Shown: in pieces, positions 27,730-36,324 of the stretch
Position numbering within the stretch: the first letter of the stretch is position 1
How the letters are laid out: each line of letters starts with the position of its first letter
Assembly (NCBI GenBank): GCA_029224465.1
Contig: JAQXUQ010000010.1
Location: 62,001 to 126,000 of the forward strand
Source of the DNA: Bacillota bacterium
GTDB taxonomy: Bacteria > Bacillota > Clostridia > Lachnospirales > Lachnospiraceae
Direction of reading: 5' to 3'
Length of the DNA: 64,000 nucleotides
Translations under genes and position numbers: made by a program
The notes under the pieces: generated by a model
The model's input: the letters and a program-made list of their open reading frames with translations, nothing else
Databases searched by the model: none
Told to the model about the DNA's origin: nothing

Positions 27730-28521
27730 TCACTTATATAAATATTCGAGGAAACGGAGCGCGTTTTCTTTGTTTTTCCCCTGCGAAGCAAAGCCCAGTA
27801 TTGCCACCGTCTCCGGATACAGTTCATTATTCCGAATATAGGGCGCGTCAGTCACGATAATGCCGAGCGGCAGCGGATCCTGCATTTTCGACGGGTCCGG
27901 CCTCCGGAAGCTGTCTTTCTTCTCATAAGCTGCCGCCGCTTCATAATCCGGCTTCGCGTTCACGGCATCGTCGGTTTCCGCGTAAGCCTGCCTTTCTTCA
28001 ATATCTTTGCGGTCGACGTAGTATATGCTGTCTTTATATTGTTCCAGCTCCCTGCTCGTCAAAACATCCCGCAAATCCGCAAAAAGATCCGTATCCGAAT
28101 AGTAGTAGAAATTGTAGGCATCGGCGATGAAGACGTCAATGTCTCCATTGGCAGCATATACGGTAACTTTTTCGGCTGCCGCCATGTCGTTTGAGTTCGC
28201 GATTCCGCCCGGTGTCAGGTAAGCGATGTCATCGAAAATCACCTGCTGCTTATTCCGGTCAAGTCCGTTTTCTTCCATGAATTTCGATGCTTCTGCGTCG
28301 GTATTATACTGCGCGCCGGCAGCGTTGAGCATAAAGACATTCAGCACATTGTCTTTTCTGGTAACTGCCATGTTGATGATGTATGCGGCAAGGAAAATCA
28401 CACAGGCCGCAGCGAACAGCCAACCCTTATAATACTCGAAGATATAGTCAAGATGCGCCCTGACTCCTTTTCCTTTGAGCTTGTTCCATTGCTTTCTGGC
28501 ATTGCGCATGCTCTCATTCAA
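27730..28521 (-). CDS. Membrane-anchored extracytoplasmic protein, unknown function
   Basis: The family is not recognised. A TTG at 28521, eight bases from GGGGAGG, gives 263 residues. Residues about 1-35 are basic and cytoplasmic. One membrane helix (GWLFAAACVIFLAAYIINMAV) follows, then an outside domain with VTVYAANGDIDVFIADAYNFYYYSDTDLF and LPLGIIVTDAP. These echo the hinge regions of periplasmic binding proteins, but no transporter is adjacent. ATGs further upstream lack ribosome sites. The C-terminus (NALRFLEYLYK) resembles the end of extracellular solute-binding proteins. Confidence 0.6.
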   Translation of the reverse strand: MNESMRNARKQWNKLKGKGVRAHLDYIFEYYKGWLFAAACVIFLAAYIINMAVTRKDNVLNVFMLNAAGAQYNTDAEASKFMEENGLDRNKQQVIFDDIAYLTPGGIANSNDMAAAEKVTVYAANGDIDVFIADAYNFYYYSDTDLFADLRDVLTSRELEQYKDSIYYVDRKDIEERQAYAETDDAVNAKPDYEAAAAYEKKDSFRRPDPSKMQDPLPLGIIVTDAPYIRNNELYPETVAILGFASQGKNKENALRFLEYLYK

Positions 28522-28719
28522 TCCTGTGTCCTCCCCGGAATTCATCTGCCATTTCCATGATAATGGATTTTTGGAGAAAAGCAACATGGCCTTGCGGTGC
28601 GCGCGAGGCCGCTTCGCCGCGCGGGGCGGGCTTTTCATGCGGAGCGCGGGCACTTCGCCGTGCGTCCGCGGCTTTCATGCAGGGCGTCACAGGCGCACCA
28701 CCGTGCCGTCCGCGGCTTC
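28522..28719. other. GC-rich gene-free stretch left of palindrome copy D
   Basis: It holds repeated GC-rich words such as CTTCGCCGCGCGG and GGCTTT(T)CATGC, related to the GC-rich module beside copies B, C and F. No gene is supported. Confidence 0.5.
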
Positions 28720-28895
28720 TCAATGCAATACGCGCGCGCACCGCCGTTTTGCATTGATATTCCAAGACGAAAACAACAATTCCCCTCGTATTGCCTGAAA
28801 ATCTTACTTTTTCAGGCAATACGAGGGGATGCTAGTAATTTGTCTTGAATTTTTCATGCAATGCCGGGAAATTTTCCGCTATTGCATAGATCTGC
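28720..28895. repeat. Dispersed nested palindrome, copy D
   Basis: The core runs 28750-28863. Outer arms are TTGCATTGATATTCCAAGAC and GTCTTGAATTTTTCATGCAA. The inner hairpin is perfect over CCCCTCGTATTGCCTGAAAA and TTTTCAGGCAATACGAGGGG (28782-28828), with a short loop. The third pair is CAATGCAATACGCG on the left and CCGCTATTGCATAGA on the right. It lies upstream of the membrane-protein gene and downstream of lysC. Confidence 0.88.
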
Positions 28896-28973
28896 CGCGC
28901 AGCAGGCTTTTATCCGTGCGTGGCAGGCGATCTGCATGGCCGCGAGCGACTGGCCGCGCCCCGGGCACCCGCG

Positions 28974-30293
28974 TCACAGCTGGGTCACGACAAAAATATC
29001 ATAAATCGCGCGGATCGCCGTCTCGAAGTCCTTGTTCTCCACACCGATGATGATGTTGAGCTCGGAGGAGCCCTGATCGATCATGCGGACATTGACATGT
29101 GCGTGCGCAAGAGCCGCGAAAATCCTGCCCGCTGTACCGCGCTGCGCTTTCATGCCGCGGCCCACGACCGCGATGAGCGCCAGATCGGACTCGATTTCGA
29201 TCGCGTCCGGATCCGCGAGACGGTGGATCGTAGAGACGACCTGCTGCTCTTTGTCCATGAATTCCGACTCATGGACAACAACCGTCATGGTATCAATGCC
29301 GGAAGGCATATGTTCGAAGGAAATACCGCTTTCCTCAAAGGCCTGCAGCACTTTTCTGCCGAACCCCACCTCCGAGTTCATCATATCCTTGGAGATCAGA
29401 ACCGCACAGAAATCTTTCTTTCCCGCGATACCTGTGATTGTGTAACCGGATTTCTGGCAGGTGCTCTCCACAATCCAGGTGCCGTCATCCTCCGGCCGGT
29501 TTGTATTGCGGATGTTAATCGGAATTCCCTCTCTGCGGACTGGAAAGATCGCATCCTCATGCAAAACACCCGCGCCCATATAAGACAGCTCGCGCAGTTC
29601 CTTGTAGGTGATCGTCTTGATCGCCGCAGGGTTGTCCACAATTCTGGGGTCCGCGACAAGAAAGCCGGAAACATCCGTCCAGTTCTCATACACATCCGCT
29701 CTGCAGGCGCCGGCAACAATCGAGCCTGTGATGTCGGAGCCGCCGCGGGAGAATGTTTTGACCCTGCCGTCAAAGCCCTGCCCGAAGAAGCCGGGAATTA
29801 CCGCTTTCTTCACCTGCTGCAGGCGCTGCCCCAGGATCTGTTTTGTTTTACGGGAATCAAGCGAACCTTCCTCCGTAAAGAAAATCACTTCCGAAGGATC
29901 GATGAATTCATATCCGAGGTACGCGGCCATCAGAATGCCGTTGAGATACTCGCCGCGGGAAGCCGTGTAATCCTTGTCCGGATTTGAAGTCAGGCTTTTC
30001 TCGATTTCCGCGAACTTGTCATCGAGCGAAACGGAAAGGCCGAGGCCCTTGATAATCTCATTATATCTTGAACGGATGTCGTTCAAGGGATCGCGGAAGC
30101 TCTTCCCTTCCTTCGCCGCGTCATAGCAGCGGTACAGAAGATCCGTCACCTTCGTGTCTCCGGAGAAACGTTTGCCGGGGGCGGAAGGAACTACATATAC
30201 GCGGGACTCATCCGCGCGGATGATATCGCCGACTTTACGGAACTGCTTTGCGTCGGCAAGGGAGCTGCCGCCGAATTTAACTACTTTGACCAT
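28974..30293 (-). CDS. lysC: Aspartate kinase
   Basis: Monofunctional aspartokinase, 439 residues, phosphorylates aspartate at the head of lysine, threonine and methionine synthesis. VVKFGGSSLAD near the start is the ATP-binding motif. FSRGGSDITGS and the C-terminal pair of ACT domains (residues about 305-439) are clear. The ACT domains imply end-product inhibition. It is the last gene of the pheB-hom-lysC unit, 23 bp after hom. Confidence 0.95.
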   Translation of the reverse strand: MVKVVKFGGSSLADAKQFRKVGDIIRADESRVYVVPSAPGKRFSGDTKVTDLLYRCYDAAKEGKSFRDPLNDIRSRYNEIIKGLGLSVSLDDKFAEIEKSLTSNPDKDYTASRGEYLNGILMAAYLGYEFIDPSEVIFFTEEGSLDSRKTKQILGQRLQQVKKAVIPGFFGQGFDGRVKTFSRGGSDITGSIVAGACRADVYENWTDVSGFLVADPRIVDNPAAIKTITYKELRELSYMGAGVLHEDAIFPVRREGIPINIRNTNRPEDDGTWIVESTCQKSGYTITGIAGKKDFCAVLISKDMMNSEVGFGRKVLQAFEESGISFEHMPSGIDTMTVVVHESEFMDKEQQVVSTIHRLADPDAIEIESDLALIAVVGRGMKAQRGTAGRIFAALAHAHVNVRMIDQGSSELNIIIGVENKDFETAIRAIYDIFVVTQL

Positions 30294-30316
30294 AATCTGA
30301 TTCCCCGGAAAACTCT

Positions 30317-31531
30317 TTACAGAAGACGGATGCTGTGCTCATAGGTGGAGAGCTCGCGCACCTTAGACTCAAACGCGGCTGCGCTGATCATGGGTGTTAC
30401 AAACGCGAACGCATCCGGCAGTTCTTTATTTTCGACTTCGCTGATTCCGTCGCCGAAAAGTCTGCAGGCCTTCTCGCGCTCGCTTCTGTTTACGCGGACA
30501 AAGAACTGATTTACGACTTCCGAAGGGTCCTCGAGAATGGCGTCCGTATTCTTGAGACCGATGTCGATATTGCGGCCCCGGTTCTGGATGCACTCAATCA
30601 CGTCCGATACAACCGCGCTCGCGGTCGGAAGCTTACCAGCGCCGCTGCCGTAGAACATCAGATCGCCGACCATGTTTCCGCGGACCAGAATCGCGTTGAA
30701 AACACCACTTACGCTGTACAGCGGATGCCCCTTCGGCACCAGATACGGCGCTGTGCGGACATAGACCTTATTTGTCTTCTGATCATGGTGGCAGACGCCC
30801 AGAAGCTTGACCGCGCGTCCCAGCCTTTCCGCATAGGCAAAATCTTCGCGGTCGATCTTCGTGATTCCCTCGCAGGGAACCTGCTGGTACTTGACGTTGC
30901 CGCCGGTAACAAGAGAAGCCAGAATCGCGATTTTACGGCAGGGATCATAGCCTTCGATATCCGCTTCCGGATTTCTTTCCGCGAATCCGTTCTCCTGCGC
31001 CTGCCGGAGCGCGGTTTCGAAATCCAGTCCTTCCGTCTCCATCTTCGTCAGAATGTAGTTCGTGGTGCCGTTTAAAATGCCGATGACATCGGTAATGAAT
31101 TCCTGGGAAAATGAAGTGCGCAGCGGACGCAGAATCGGAATGCCGCCACCGACACTCGCTTCGAAAAGATAGCTGCAGTTGTGCTGTTTTGCGATCACGG
31201 CGAGCTCTCCGCCGAGCGCGTCGACCAGTTCCTTATTCGATGTGCAGACGCTCTTGCCGGCTTCAAGGGCCATTTTGGAAAATTCATAGGCAGGCTTCTT
31301 GCCTCCCATGGTTTCGCAGACGACCTCTACTTCCGGGTCACTGATAATAACATTGATGTCATGCACGACGCGGTCCGTGTACGGACTGTCCGGAAAATCA
31401 CGCAGATCCAGAATGTATTTCACGTGAATGCCGACCGGGAAATCACGCCGGATGGCGTCCTGATTTCTGTCTATGACTTCCGCTATGCCGCTGCCGACGG
31501 TACCAAAACCCAGAATCGCTATCTCAACCAT
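30317..31531 (-). CDS. hom: Homoserine dehydrogenase
   Basis: The 404-residue enzyme reduces aspartate semialdehyde to homoserine. It has the Rossmann motif ILGFGTVGSGIAE at the N-terminus and the family block GGGIPILRPLR...ILNGTTNYIL. The C-terminal region after residue 320 is shorter than a full ACT domain, so direct threonine inhibition may be weak or altered. It starts 1 bp after the pheB stop. Confidence 0.95.
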   Translation of the reverse strand: MVEIAILGFGTVGSGIAEVIDRNQDAIRRDFPVGIHVKYILDLRDFPDSPYTDRVVHDINVIISDPEVEVVCETMGGKKPAYEFSKMALEAGKSVCTSNKELVDALGGELAVIAKQHNCSYLFEASVGGGIPILRPLRTSFSQEFITDVIGILNGTTNYILTKMETEGLDFETALRQAQENGFAERNPEADIEGYDPCRKIAILASLVTGGNVKYQQVPCEGITKIDREDFAYAERLGRAVKLLGVCHHDQKTNKVYVRTAPYLVPKGHPLYSVSGVFNAILVRGNMVGDLMFYGSGAGKLPTASAVVSDVIECIQNRGRNIDIGLKNTDAILEDPSEVVNQFFVRVNRSEREKACRLFGDGISEVENKELPDAFAFVTPMISAAAFESKVRELSTYEHSIRLL

Positions 31532-31532
31532 G

Positions 31533-31979
31533 TCAAAAGCCCTGCCTTCCTGTAACTCTTAATTTGCGAACGCCGGGAAGCCTTTCGAGGCTGTCCAGCA
31601 TCATGTTGGAAACATTGTCCGTGCCGCCGATGATCTGCACGCTGATCGAAACATTGGCAATGCCGCTCATCGGTATGGACTGATGGATCGTCAGGATATT
31701 CGCGCCGCCGTCCGCGATGATCTTTAATATATCGCAGAGAACGCCCTGCTCATCGTTGATGTCCATAGTGAGCGTCAATGTTTTGCCGGCGATGCTGTCA
31801 TGAAACTCCTGAATATCATCCTTGAATTTATAATAAGAACTCCTGCTGATACCGATTCTGGAAGCCGCTTCTCCGACCGTTCTGACCTGTCCGCTTTCAA
31901 GAAGCTTGTTGACTTCCACGACCTTCTGGAGGACTTCCGGTACCGCGCTCTTCCGGATCAGATAATACTCTGTGCTCAT
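31533..31979 (-). CDS. PheB-type ACT-domain regulatory protein
   Basis: This is a 148-residue UPF0735 protein. A short helix-turn-helix-like segment (VGEAASRIGISRSSYYKF, residues about 37-54) is followed by an ACT domain that probably binds an amino acid. Such proteins sit beside hom or aromatic genes in Firmicutes; the precise role is not established. The ATG at 31979 has AGAGG upstream, and the longer frame starts in a divergent leader. First gene of the pheB-hom-lysC operon. Confidence 0.88.
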   Translation of the reverse strand: MSTEYYLIRKSAVPEVLQKVVEVNKLLESGQVRTVGEAASRIGISRSSYYKFKDDIQEFHDSIAGKTLTLTMDINDEQGVLCDILKIIADGGANILTIHQSIPMSGIANVSISVQIIGGTDNVSNMMLDSLERLPGVRKLRVTGRQGF

Positions 31980-32068
31980 GCGTGCCTCTGTTCCCTGTGC
32001 CTGTTTCACCTTGACGCGCGGCAGATGTAAGTCTTTTTACGGCGGACATCTGTGCGCTCATAGCGGAT

Positions 32069-32097
32069 ATCTTAACATTATCGGGCGACGCGTGCAA
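32069..32097 (-). promoter_or_regulatory. Promoter of pheB-hom-lysC
   Basis: TTGCAC (32097-32092) and TAAGAT (32074-32069) are 17 bp apart on the minus strand. Confidence 0.6.
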
Positions 32098-32155
32098 CCG
32101 GAAGTCTGCGATTTTGCGCAAATCCGTGAATATGTACAAACGGCTCCTCCGGAGC

Positions 32156-32184
32156 TTTACTTTCTTACGTTAAAATGCTAAAAT
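32156..32184 (+). promoter_or_regulatory. Promoter of the TrpR-like gene
   Basis: TTTACT (32156-32161) and TAAAAT (32179-32184) are 17 bp apart, with TGC before the -10 (extended -10). Confidence 0.65.
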
Positions 32185-32235
32185 ATGCCGTCGGAAGGTT
32201 TTCATGACAAGGGTTTTCAGACAGGGAGACTGCAT

Positions 32236-32544
32236 ATGAATAAAAAGATCAGAACAGACGCCGTGGACCACCTTTTTGGCGCGGTTCTCGAGCTGAAGGA
32301 TAAAGAAGAATGTTACAGGTTCTTCGAGGACCTGTGCACGGTGAACGAGCTGCTGTCGCTTTCGCAGCGTTTCGAGGTCGCGACCATGCTGCGCGCGCAT
32401 GAAACTTATTTGAAAATCGCCGAGGAAACCGGCGCTTCGACCGCTACAATCAGCCGCGTGAACCGCTCGCTCAATTACGGCAACGATGGCTATGATATGG
32501 TACTGGACCGGATGGAAAATGAGAACACTGACAAACAAGCATAA
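32236..32544 (+). CDS. YerC/YecD family TrpR-related protein
   Basis: The 102-residue protein has a Trp-repressor-like fold: helices around ELLSLSQRFEVATML and a helix-turn-helix TGASTATISRVNRSLNYGNDGY. YerC proteins are presumed DNA-binding regulators without a settled target. The ATG at 32236 has GGGAG upstream. The earlier in-frame ATG lies almost on the -10 of the promoter and is not used. Confidence 0.9.
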   Translation: MNKKIRTDAVDHLFGAVLELKDKEECYRFFEDLCTVNELLSLSQRFEVATMLRAHETYLKIAEETGASTATISRVNRSLNYGNDGYDMVLDRMENENTDKQA

Positions 32545-35125
32545 GATCACCTTCGGAAAGGTGTTTTTCACCGGAGTACTGCTGTACCTGATAGCGGTAC
32601 TCCCTTTTATTATTTACCATGGCGGATATTTTTTCTATTACGGCGACTACAACGTACAGCAGGTTCCGTTTTACATTCTTGCGACACGCGCTGTGCGGAG
32701 CGGGATGCTGTTCTGGAATCCGAAGGTCGACCTCGGCTCCAGCATGGGCGGCTCCTTCGCGTTCTATCTGTGGGGCAGCCCGTTCTTCTGGCTGGCCTGC
32801 CTGTTTCCGGAGAAGGCGATCCCGTACATCCTTCCGTTTCTGATGTCGCTCAAGTACGGGACAGCGCTCACATGTTCTTTCGCATGGCTCCGCCGCCGCG
32901 TCAAAACAGACCGCGCCGCGCTCCTCGGCGCCCTCCTGTACAGCTTCTCCGGCTTCAGTGCCTGCAACATCGTCTTCCAGCATTTCCATGAGGCGATCGC
33001 GTTCTTCCCGCTGTATCTGCTTGCGTTCGACGATTTTGTTCAGAAGAGGCGGCGGATTCCCTTCGCGCTCATGACGGCGTTCATGGCGGTGCTCAACTAT
33101 TTCTTCTTTTACGGAGAAGTAGTGTTCATTGTCATCTATTATTTTATCTATTATGCGGGCGGCGCGGGACTTCGAAGGCGTGCTTTTTGCATGGCGGCGC
33201 CGCCGGAGCGCGCAGCGGGCGAAGCGGCCGCCGGGTCGCTTTCCGCGGATGTCATTCCCGCCGGAGAGCGCGCCGCGGAGGAAGCGGCGCCCCGTTTTGG
33301 CGAAAATCTCCGCGCGGCACTCCTCGAAATCCTGTCGCTTCTTCTGTACGGCGCGCTCGGGCTCTGCCTTGCCGCCTTTTTCCTGATTCAGGTTTTCGAT
33401 ACGGTTTCCGGCAACACGCGGCTGTCCGATGTGCTTCTGGGCTACGACATGCTGGCTTACTCCGAGCCGGTGACGCCGCTTGCGATCATCCGCTCCATGT
33501 TTATGGTTCCGGATATCGTCGGGCGCGCTTCCATGTTCGCAAGCGAGCAGATCCGAAACAGTTCGCTGTCCGCGTATCTGCCGGGCTTCGCACTTGCGGG
33601 TGTGATTGCCTATCTTCGAAGGACCGCAGGTCCGCGGCGCAGCGACCGGCTCAGAAGACTTCTTCTGTCCTGCCTTGTCATCGCGTTTGTTCCGGTCCTG
33701 AACTCGGTCTTCTCCGCGTTCAATTCCGAATACTACGCGAGGTGGTTTTTCATGCCGATCCTGTTCATGGCGCTTGCGACCGCGATCGAACTCGAAGAAC
33801 AGGATTACAGGGAGCTGCGGGTCGGCGCCGCGGTCTGTTTTGCCGCGGATCTGATCTTTGCGCTGATTGCCGTTCTGCCTTCCAAGGCAAAAGACGGCAC
33901 TGTTGCATGGTTCAAGATCATGGAATATCCGGAACTGTTCTGGGTCGAGATGATTTTCACGCTGGTGCAGGTACCGTTCGTCGTTTATCTGCTCTGGATC
34001 TATCCGCTGCGCAGAAAGGCTCCGGAGCGTGCGGCGGCAGATCCGGCACCGGCAGATGAAGCCGGAGCGGAGGAGTCCGAAAGCGCTGCGGCTGCCGCAA
34101 GTGCGGCGGCAGCGCAGAACAGCGAAATGCTGCCCCGCCGCTTCGTTGCCCTGACTGCTCTCATGTGCCTGATCACAACGATGGGCGTGGTATTCAACGG
34201 CAACACACTGATTGCGCGTTCGGGCGGTACAAAATGGCATGACCAGCTCTCTGACGCGCCGGTTCTGCCGGAGAGCACGGAGCCTTCGGAGGGCGGCGTT
34301 TTTGCGAGGGCTGAAGCAGACGGTTCCTCGACCAACTACGAGATGGTCTGGGGATATCCTACGCTGCACTGCTTCCAGAGCACAGTCAATCCGTCCATCT
34401 TCCGCTTCTATGAAGCGATCGGTGTTTCCAGAACCGTGGATTCCAAGATGGATCTGTCGAGGGCAGGCGCGCGGGCGCTACTGTCCGGCCGCTATTACCT
34501 CGAAAATGCGCAGATCAGCCAGAAAAACAGCTACACGGACAAAGGCGGCATCAAGGGTTATGTCTATGCCGGTAATTCGAACGGCTTCAATATTTACGAA
34601 AATACGAACTTCATTCCGATGGGCTTTACGTTTGATTCGTATATAACCGAGGACGAATACATGGGGATTGCGGACAGAACGCTTGCGGACAGAATTCTCA
34701 CAAGAGAGCTGATTCTGGATGCGGACGACGCGGAGACCTACGGCCATCTGCTGCGAAAGGGAAGTCCGGATCTTCCTGTATCCGATCAGGCGTTTGCGGA
34801 AAACTGCACGGCCCGTGCCGGAACCGCCTGCACCGCGTTTTCCTTCACAAAGAACGGTTTTACCGCAGCGGCAAAGCTTGATAAGGAAAATCTTGTCTTC
34901 TTCTCGGTTCCGTATGACAAGGGCTTTACCGCTTACGTCGACGGTGTCAAAACACCGCTCATCCGCGCAGATTTCGGACTGATGGCAATTGATGTTCCCG
35001 CCGGGGAGCACAACATCGAATTCCGGTATTTCCCGGCAGGCATGAGGGCCTGCATCGGAATTTCGGCAGCCGCGGCGCTCGTTCTTGTGATCCTTGCACG
35101 GAAAGCAAAACAGACTGAAAATTAG
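32519..35125 (+). CDS. YfhO-family large membrane protein
   Basis: The 868-residue protein has some 12-13 membrane helices. It has the YfhO hallmarks YYGDYNVQQVPFY near the start, a WNPKVDLGSSMGGSF loop and a C-terminal beta-domain ending in VPYDKGFTAYVDGVKTP...AGEHNIEFRY. YfhO is related to GT-C glycosyltransferases and helps glycosylate lipoteichoic acid in Bacillus. Two Ala/Glu-rich cytoplasmic insertions (near residues 222-265 and 510-540) are unusual. The start overlaps the TrpR-like gene by 26 bp and has only a weak ribosome site, so coupling is likely. Confidence 0.9.
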   Translation: MRTLTNKHKITFGKVFFTGVLLYLIAVLPFIIYHGGYFFYYGDYNVQQVPFYILATRAVRSGMLFWNPKVDLGSSMGGSFAFYLWGSPFFWLACLFPEKAIPYILPFLMSLKYGTALTCSFAWLRRRVKTDRAALLGALLYSFSGFSACNIVFQHFHEAIAFFPLYLLAFDDFVQKRRRIPFALMTAFMAVLNYFFFYGEVVFIVIYYFIYYAGGAGLRRRAFCMAAPPERAAGEAAAGSLSADVIPAGERAAEEAAPRFGENLRAALLEILSLLLYGALGLCLAAFFLIQVFDTVSGNTRLSDVLLGYDMLAYSEPVTPLAIIRSMFMVPDIVGRASMFASEQIRNSSLSAYLPGFALAGVIAYLRRTAGPRRSDRLRRLLLSCLVIAFVPVLNSVFSAFNSEYYARWFFMPILFMALATAIELEEQDYRELRVGAAVCFAADLIFALIAVLPSKAKDGTVAWFKIMEYPELFWVEMIFTLVQVPFVVYLLWIYPLRRKAPERAAADPAPADEAGAEESESAAAAASAAAAQNSEMLPRRFVALTALMCLITTMGVVFNGNTLIARSGGTKWHDQLSDAPVLPESTEPSEGGVFARAEADGSSTNYEMVWGYPTLHCFQSTVNPSIFRFYEAIGVSRTVDSKMDLSRAGARALLSGRYYLENAQISQKNSYTDKGGIKGYVYAGNSNGFNIYENTNFIPMGFTFDSYITEDEYMGIADRTLADRILTRELILDADDAETYGHLLRKGSPDLPVSDQAFAENCTARAGTACTAFSFTKNGFTAAAKLDKENLVFFSVPYDKGFTAYVDGVKTPLIRADFGLMAIDVPAGEHNIEFRYFPAGMRACIGISAAAALVLVILARKAKQTEN

Positions 35126-35136
35126 AGCAGAATTGC

Positions 35137-35165
35137 TTTACTTTTAAAAAAACGTATGTTAAATT
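35137..35165 (+). promoter_or_regulatory. Promoter of the cold-shock gene
   Basis: TTTACT (35137-35142) and TAAATT (35160-35165) are 17 bp apart, immediately after the YfhO gene. Confidence 0.5.
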
Positions 35166-35177
35166 TGATGTGTATAG

Positions 35178-35199
35178 GTACTTTAATACTCTAAAGTAC
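35178..35199 (+). promoter_or_regulatory. Hairpin in the cold-shock mRNA leader
   Basis: GTACTTTA (35178-35185) pairs with TAAAGTAC (35192-35199) around ATACTC, near the 5' end of a leader of about 70 bases. This AT-rich stem could fold only at low temperature and affect mRNA stability or translation. Confidence 0.5.
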
Positions 35200-35242
35200 A
35201 GATACCAAGAAATTCTTCATTCATGCATTTGGAGGTATTAGA

Positions 35243-35443
35243 ATGAACAAGGGTACTGTTAAGTGGTTTAACAACCAGAAGGGCTATGGATTCATTTCCG
35301 ATTCTGAAGGAAACGATGTATTCGTTCATTACTCCGGACTGAACATGGAAGGCTTCAAGTCTCTCGACGAGGGCCAGGCTGTTGAGTACGATGTAATTCA
35401 GGGTCAGAAGGGACCGCAGGCCGTTAACGTAACAAAGCTCTGA
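35243..35443 (+). CDS. Cold-shock protein, CspA family
   Basis: The 66-residue single cold-shock domain has RNP1 (KGYGFI) and RNP2 (VFVHYS). It binds single-stranded RNA and DNA and keeps mRNA unfolded in the cold. GGAGG lies seven bases before the ATG. It has its own promoter, a structured leader and downstream hairpins. Confidence 0.97.
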   Translation: MNKGTVKWFNNQKGYGFISDSEGNDVFVHYSGLNMEGFKSLDEGQAVEYDVIQGQKGPQAVNVTKL

Positions 35444-35457
35444 TTCGAGCCGGTTAC

Positions 35458-35493
35458 GCACTAATAGATCAAGTGCAAAGTGCCTTTTCTTTT
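35458..35493 (+). terminator. Weak terminator after the cold-shock gene
   Basis: GCACT (35458-35462) can pair with AGTGC at 35472-35476 or 35479-35483. The latter is followed directly by CTTTTCTTTT. The stem is short. Confidence 0.4.
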
Positions 35494-35584
35494 ATATAGA
35501 TTATCAAACGATAGATTGAACAGATCTTTTTCGTCAGACTTATATAGAGTATCGCAGTTTCGTACATGAGCTGATTAGTAAAGA

Positions 35585-35630
35585 AAGTCTCCCCCGGTGC
35601 AGGCAGCTGCCCGGGGGAGACTTTTTATCA
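35585..35630 (+). terminator. Strong hairpin terminator in the crp/fnr-like leader
   Basis: AAAGTCTCCCCCGG (35585-35598) and CCGGGGGAGACTTT (35612-35625) form a perfect 14 bp stem followed by TTATC. It ends only 23 bases before the ATG of the Crp/Fnr gene, leaving no space for a promoter. CCGGGAGAC in the ribosome-site region (35641-35649) repeats the right arm and could pair with the left arm instead. It may serve as terminator for the cold-shock gene, as attenuator for the regulator, or both. Confidence 0.85.
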
Positions 35631-35653
35631 CATATTATTACCGGGAGACATTT

Positions 35654-36322
35654 ATGAATCTGACATTTCTGACCGGCACAGCCTTGTTTCAGGGAATCCG
35701 GGAGACAGAACTTATGCGTCTTCTCTCCTGCCTGCAGGCGCGGGAGCGCTCATATACAAAAGACGAGACGATCCTCTTTGCAGGAACTGCTGTGACGGAC
35801 ATCGGACTTGTTCTATCCGGCAGTGTGAACATTGTACTCAATTTTTACTGGGGCAGCAGTCATATTCTGGGACATATAGACCGGGGGTCTATCTTCGCAG
35901 AAAACTATGCGGCGATCCCCGGGCAGGAGCTTCTGTGCGATGTCGTCGCGGCAGAAGAAACAACGGTTTTGTTTTTAAACATGAACAAGCTGATGACAAG
36001 CTGTGAAAAAGGCTGTTCCTTCCACCAGCAGCTGATCCGCAACATGCTGCGGATCTCCGCTCGCAAGAATCTGGGACTCTCGACCCGCATGATGCACATC
36101 GCCCCGAAAACAATCCGCGACCGGGTTCTTTCCTATCTGTCCGCACAGGCGCTGGAAAACGGCAGCCCGCATTTCCGGATTCCTTTTGACCGCAGAGAAC
36201 TTGCCGAATATCTGGGTGTCGACCGCAGCGCGCTGTCAAAGGAACTGGGCAAAATGCAGCGGGAAGGCCTGATCCTCTGCCGTAAAAACGAATTTACGCT
36301 GCAGGTCCGCCCGCCGTTCTGA
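35654..36322 (+). CDS. Crp/Fnr-family transcriptional regulator (possible HcpR-like)
   Basis: The 222-residue protein has an N-terminal cyclic-nucleotide-binding-like fold and a C-terminal winged helix with RRELAEYLGVDRSALSKELGKMQREG. Five Cys are present, including a CEKGC pair (residues about 117-121) that could hold a cofactor or sense redox state. The sequence type is the one often found near hcp in Clostridia, where it senses nitric oxide or redox stress; that link is inference. The ATG at 35654 has GGGAG upstream. It lies tail to tail with the DUF438 gene, with only 2 bp between stops. Confidence 0.85.
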   Translation: MNLTFLTGTALFQGIRETELMRLLSCLQARERSYTKDETILFAGTAVTDIGLVLSGSVNIVLNFYWGSSHILGHIDRGSIFAENYAAIPGQELLCDVVAAEETTVLFLNMNKLMTSCEKGCSFHQQLIRNMLRISARKNLGLSTRMMHIAPKTIRDRVLSYLSAQALENGSPHFRIPFDRRELAEYLGVDRSALSKELGKMQREGLILCRKNEFTLQVRPPF

Positions 36323-36324
36323 TC

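Noticed and set aside
35597-35653. Earlier start for the Crp/Fnr protein
   Set aside because: The longer frame begins inside the terminator hairpin, whereas ATG 35654 has a proper ribosome site and starts the conserved domain.
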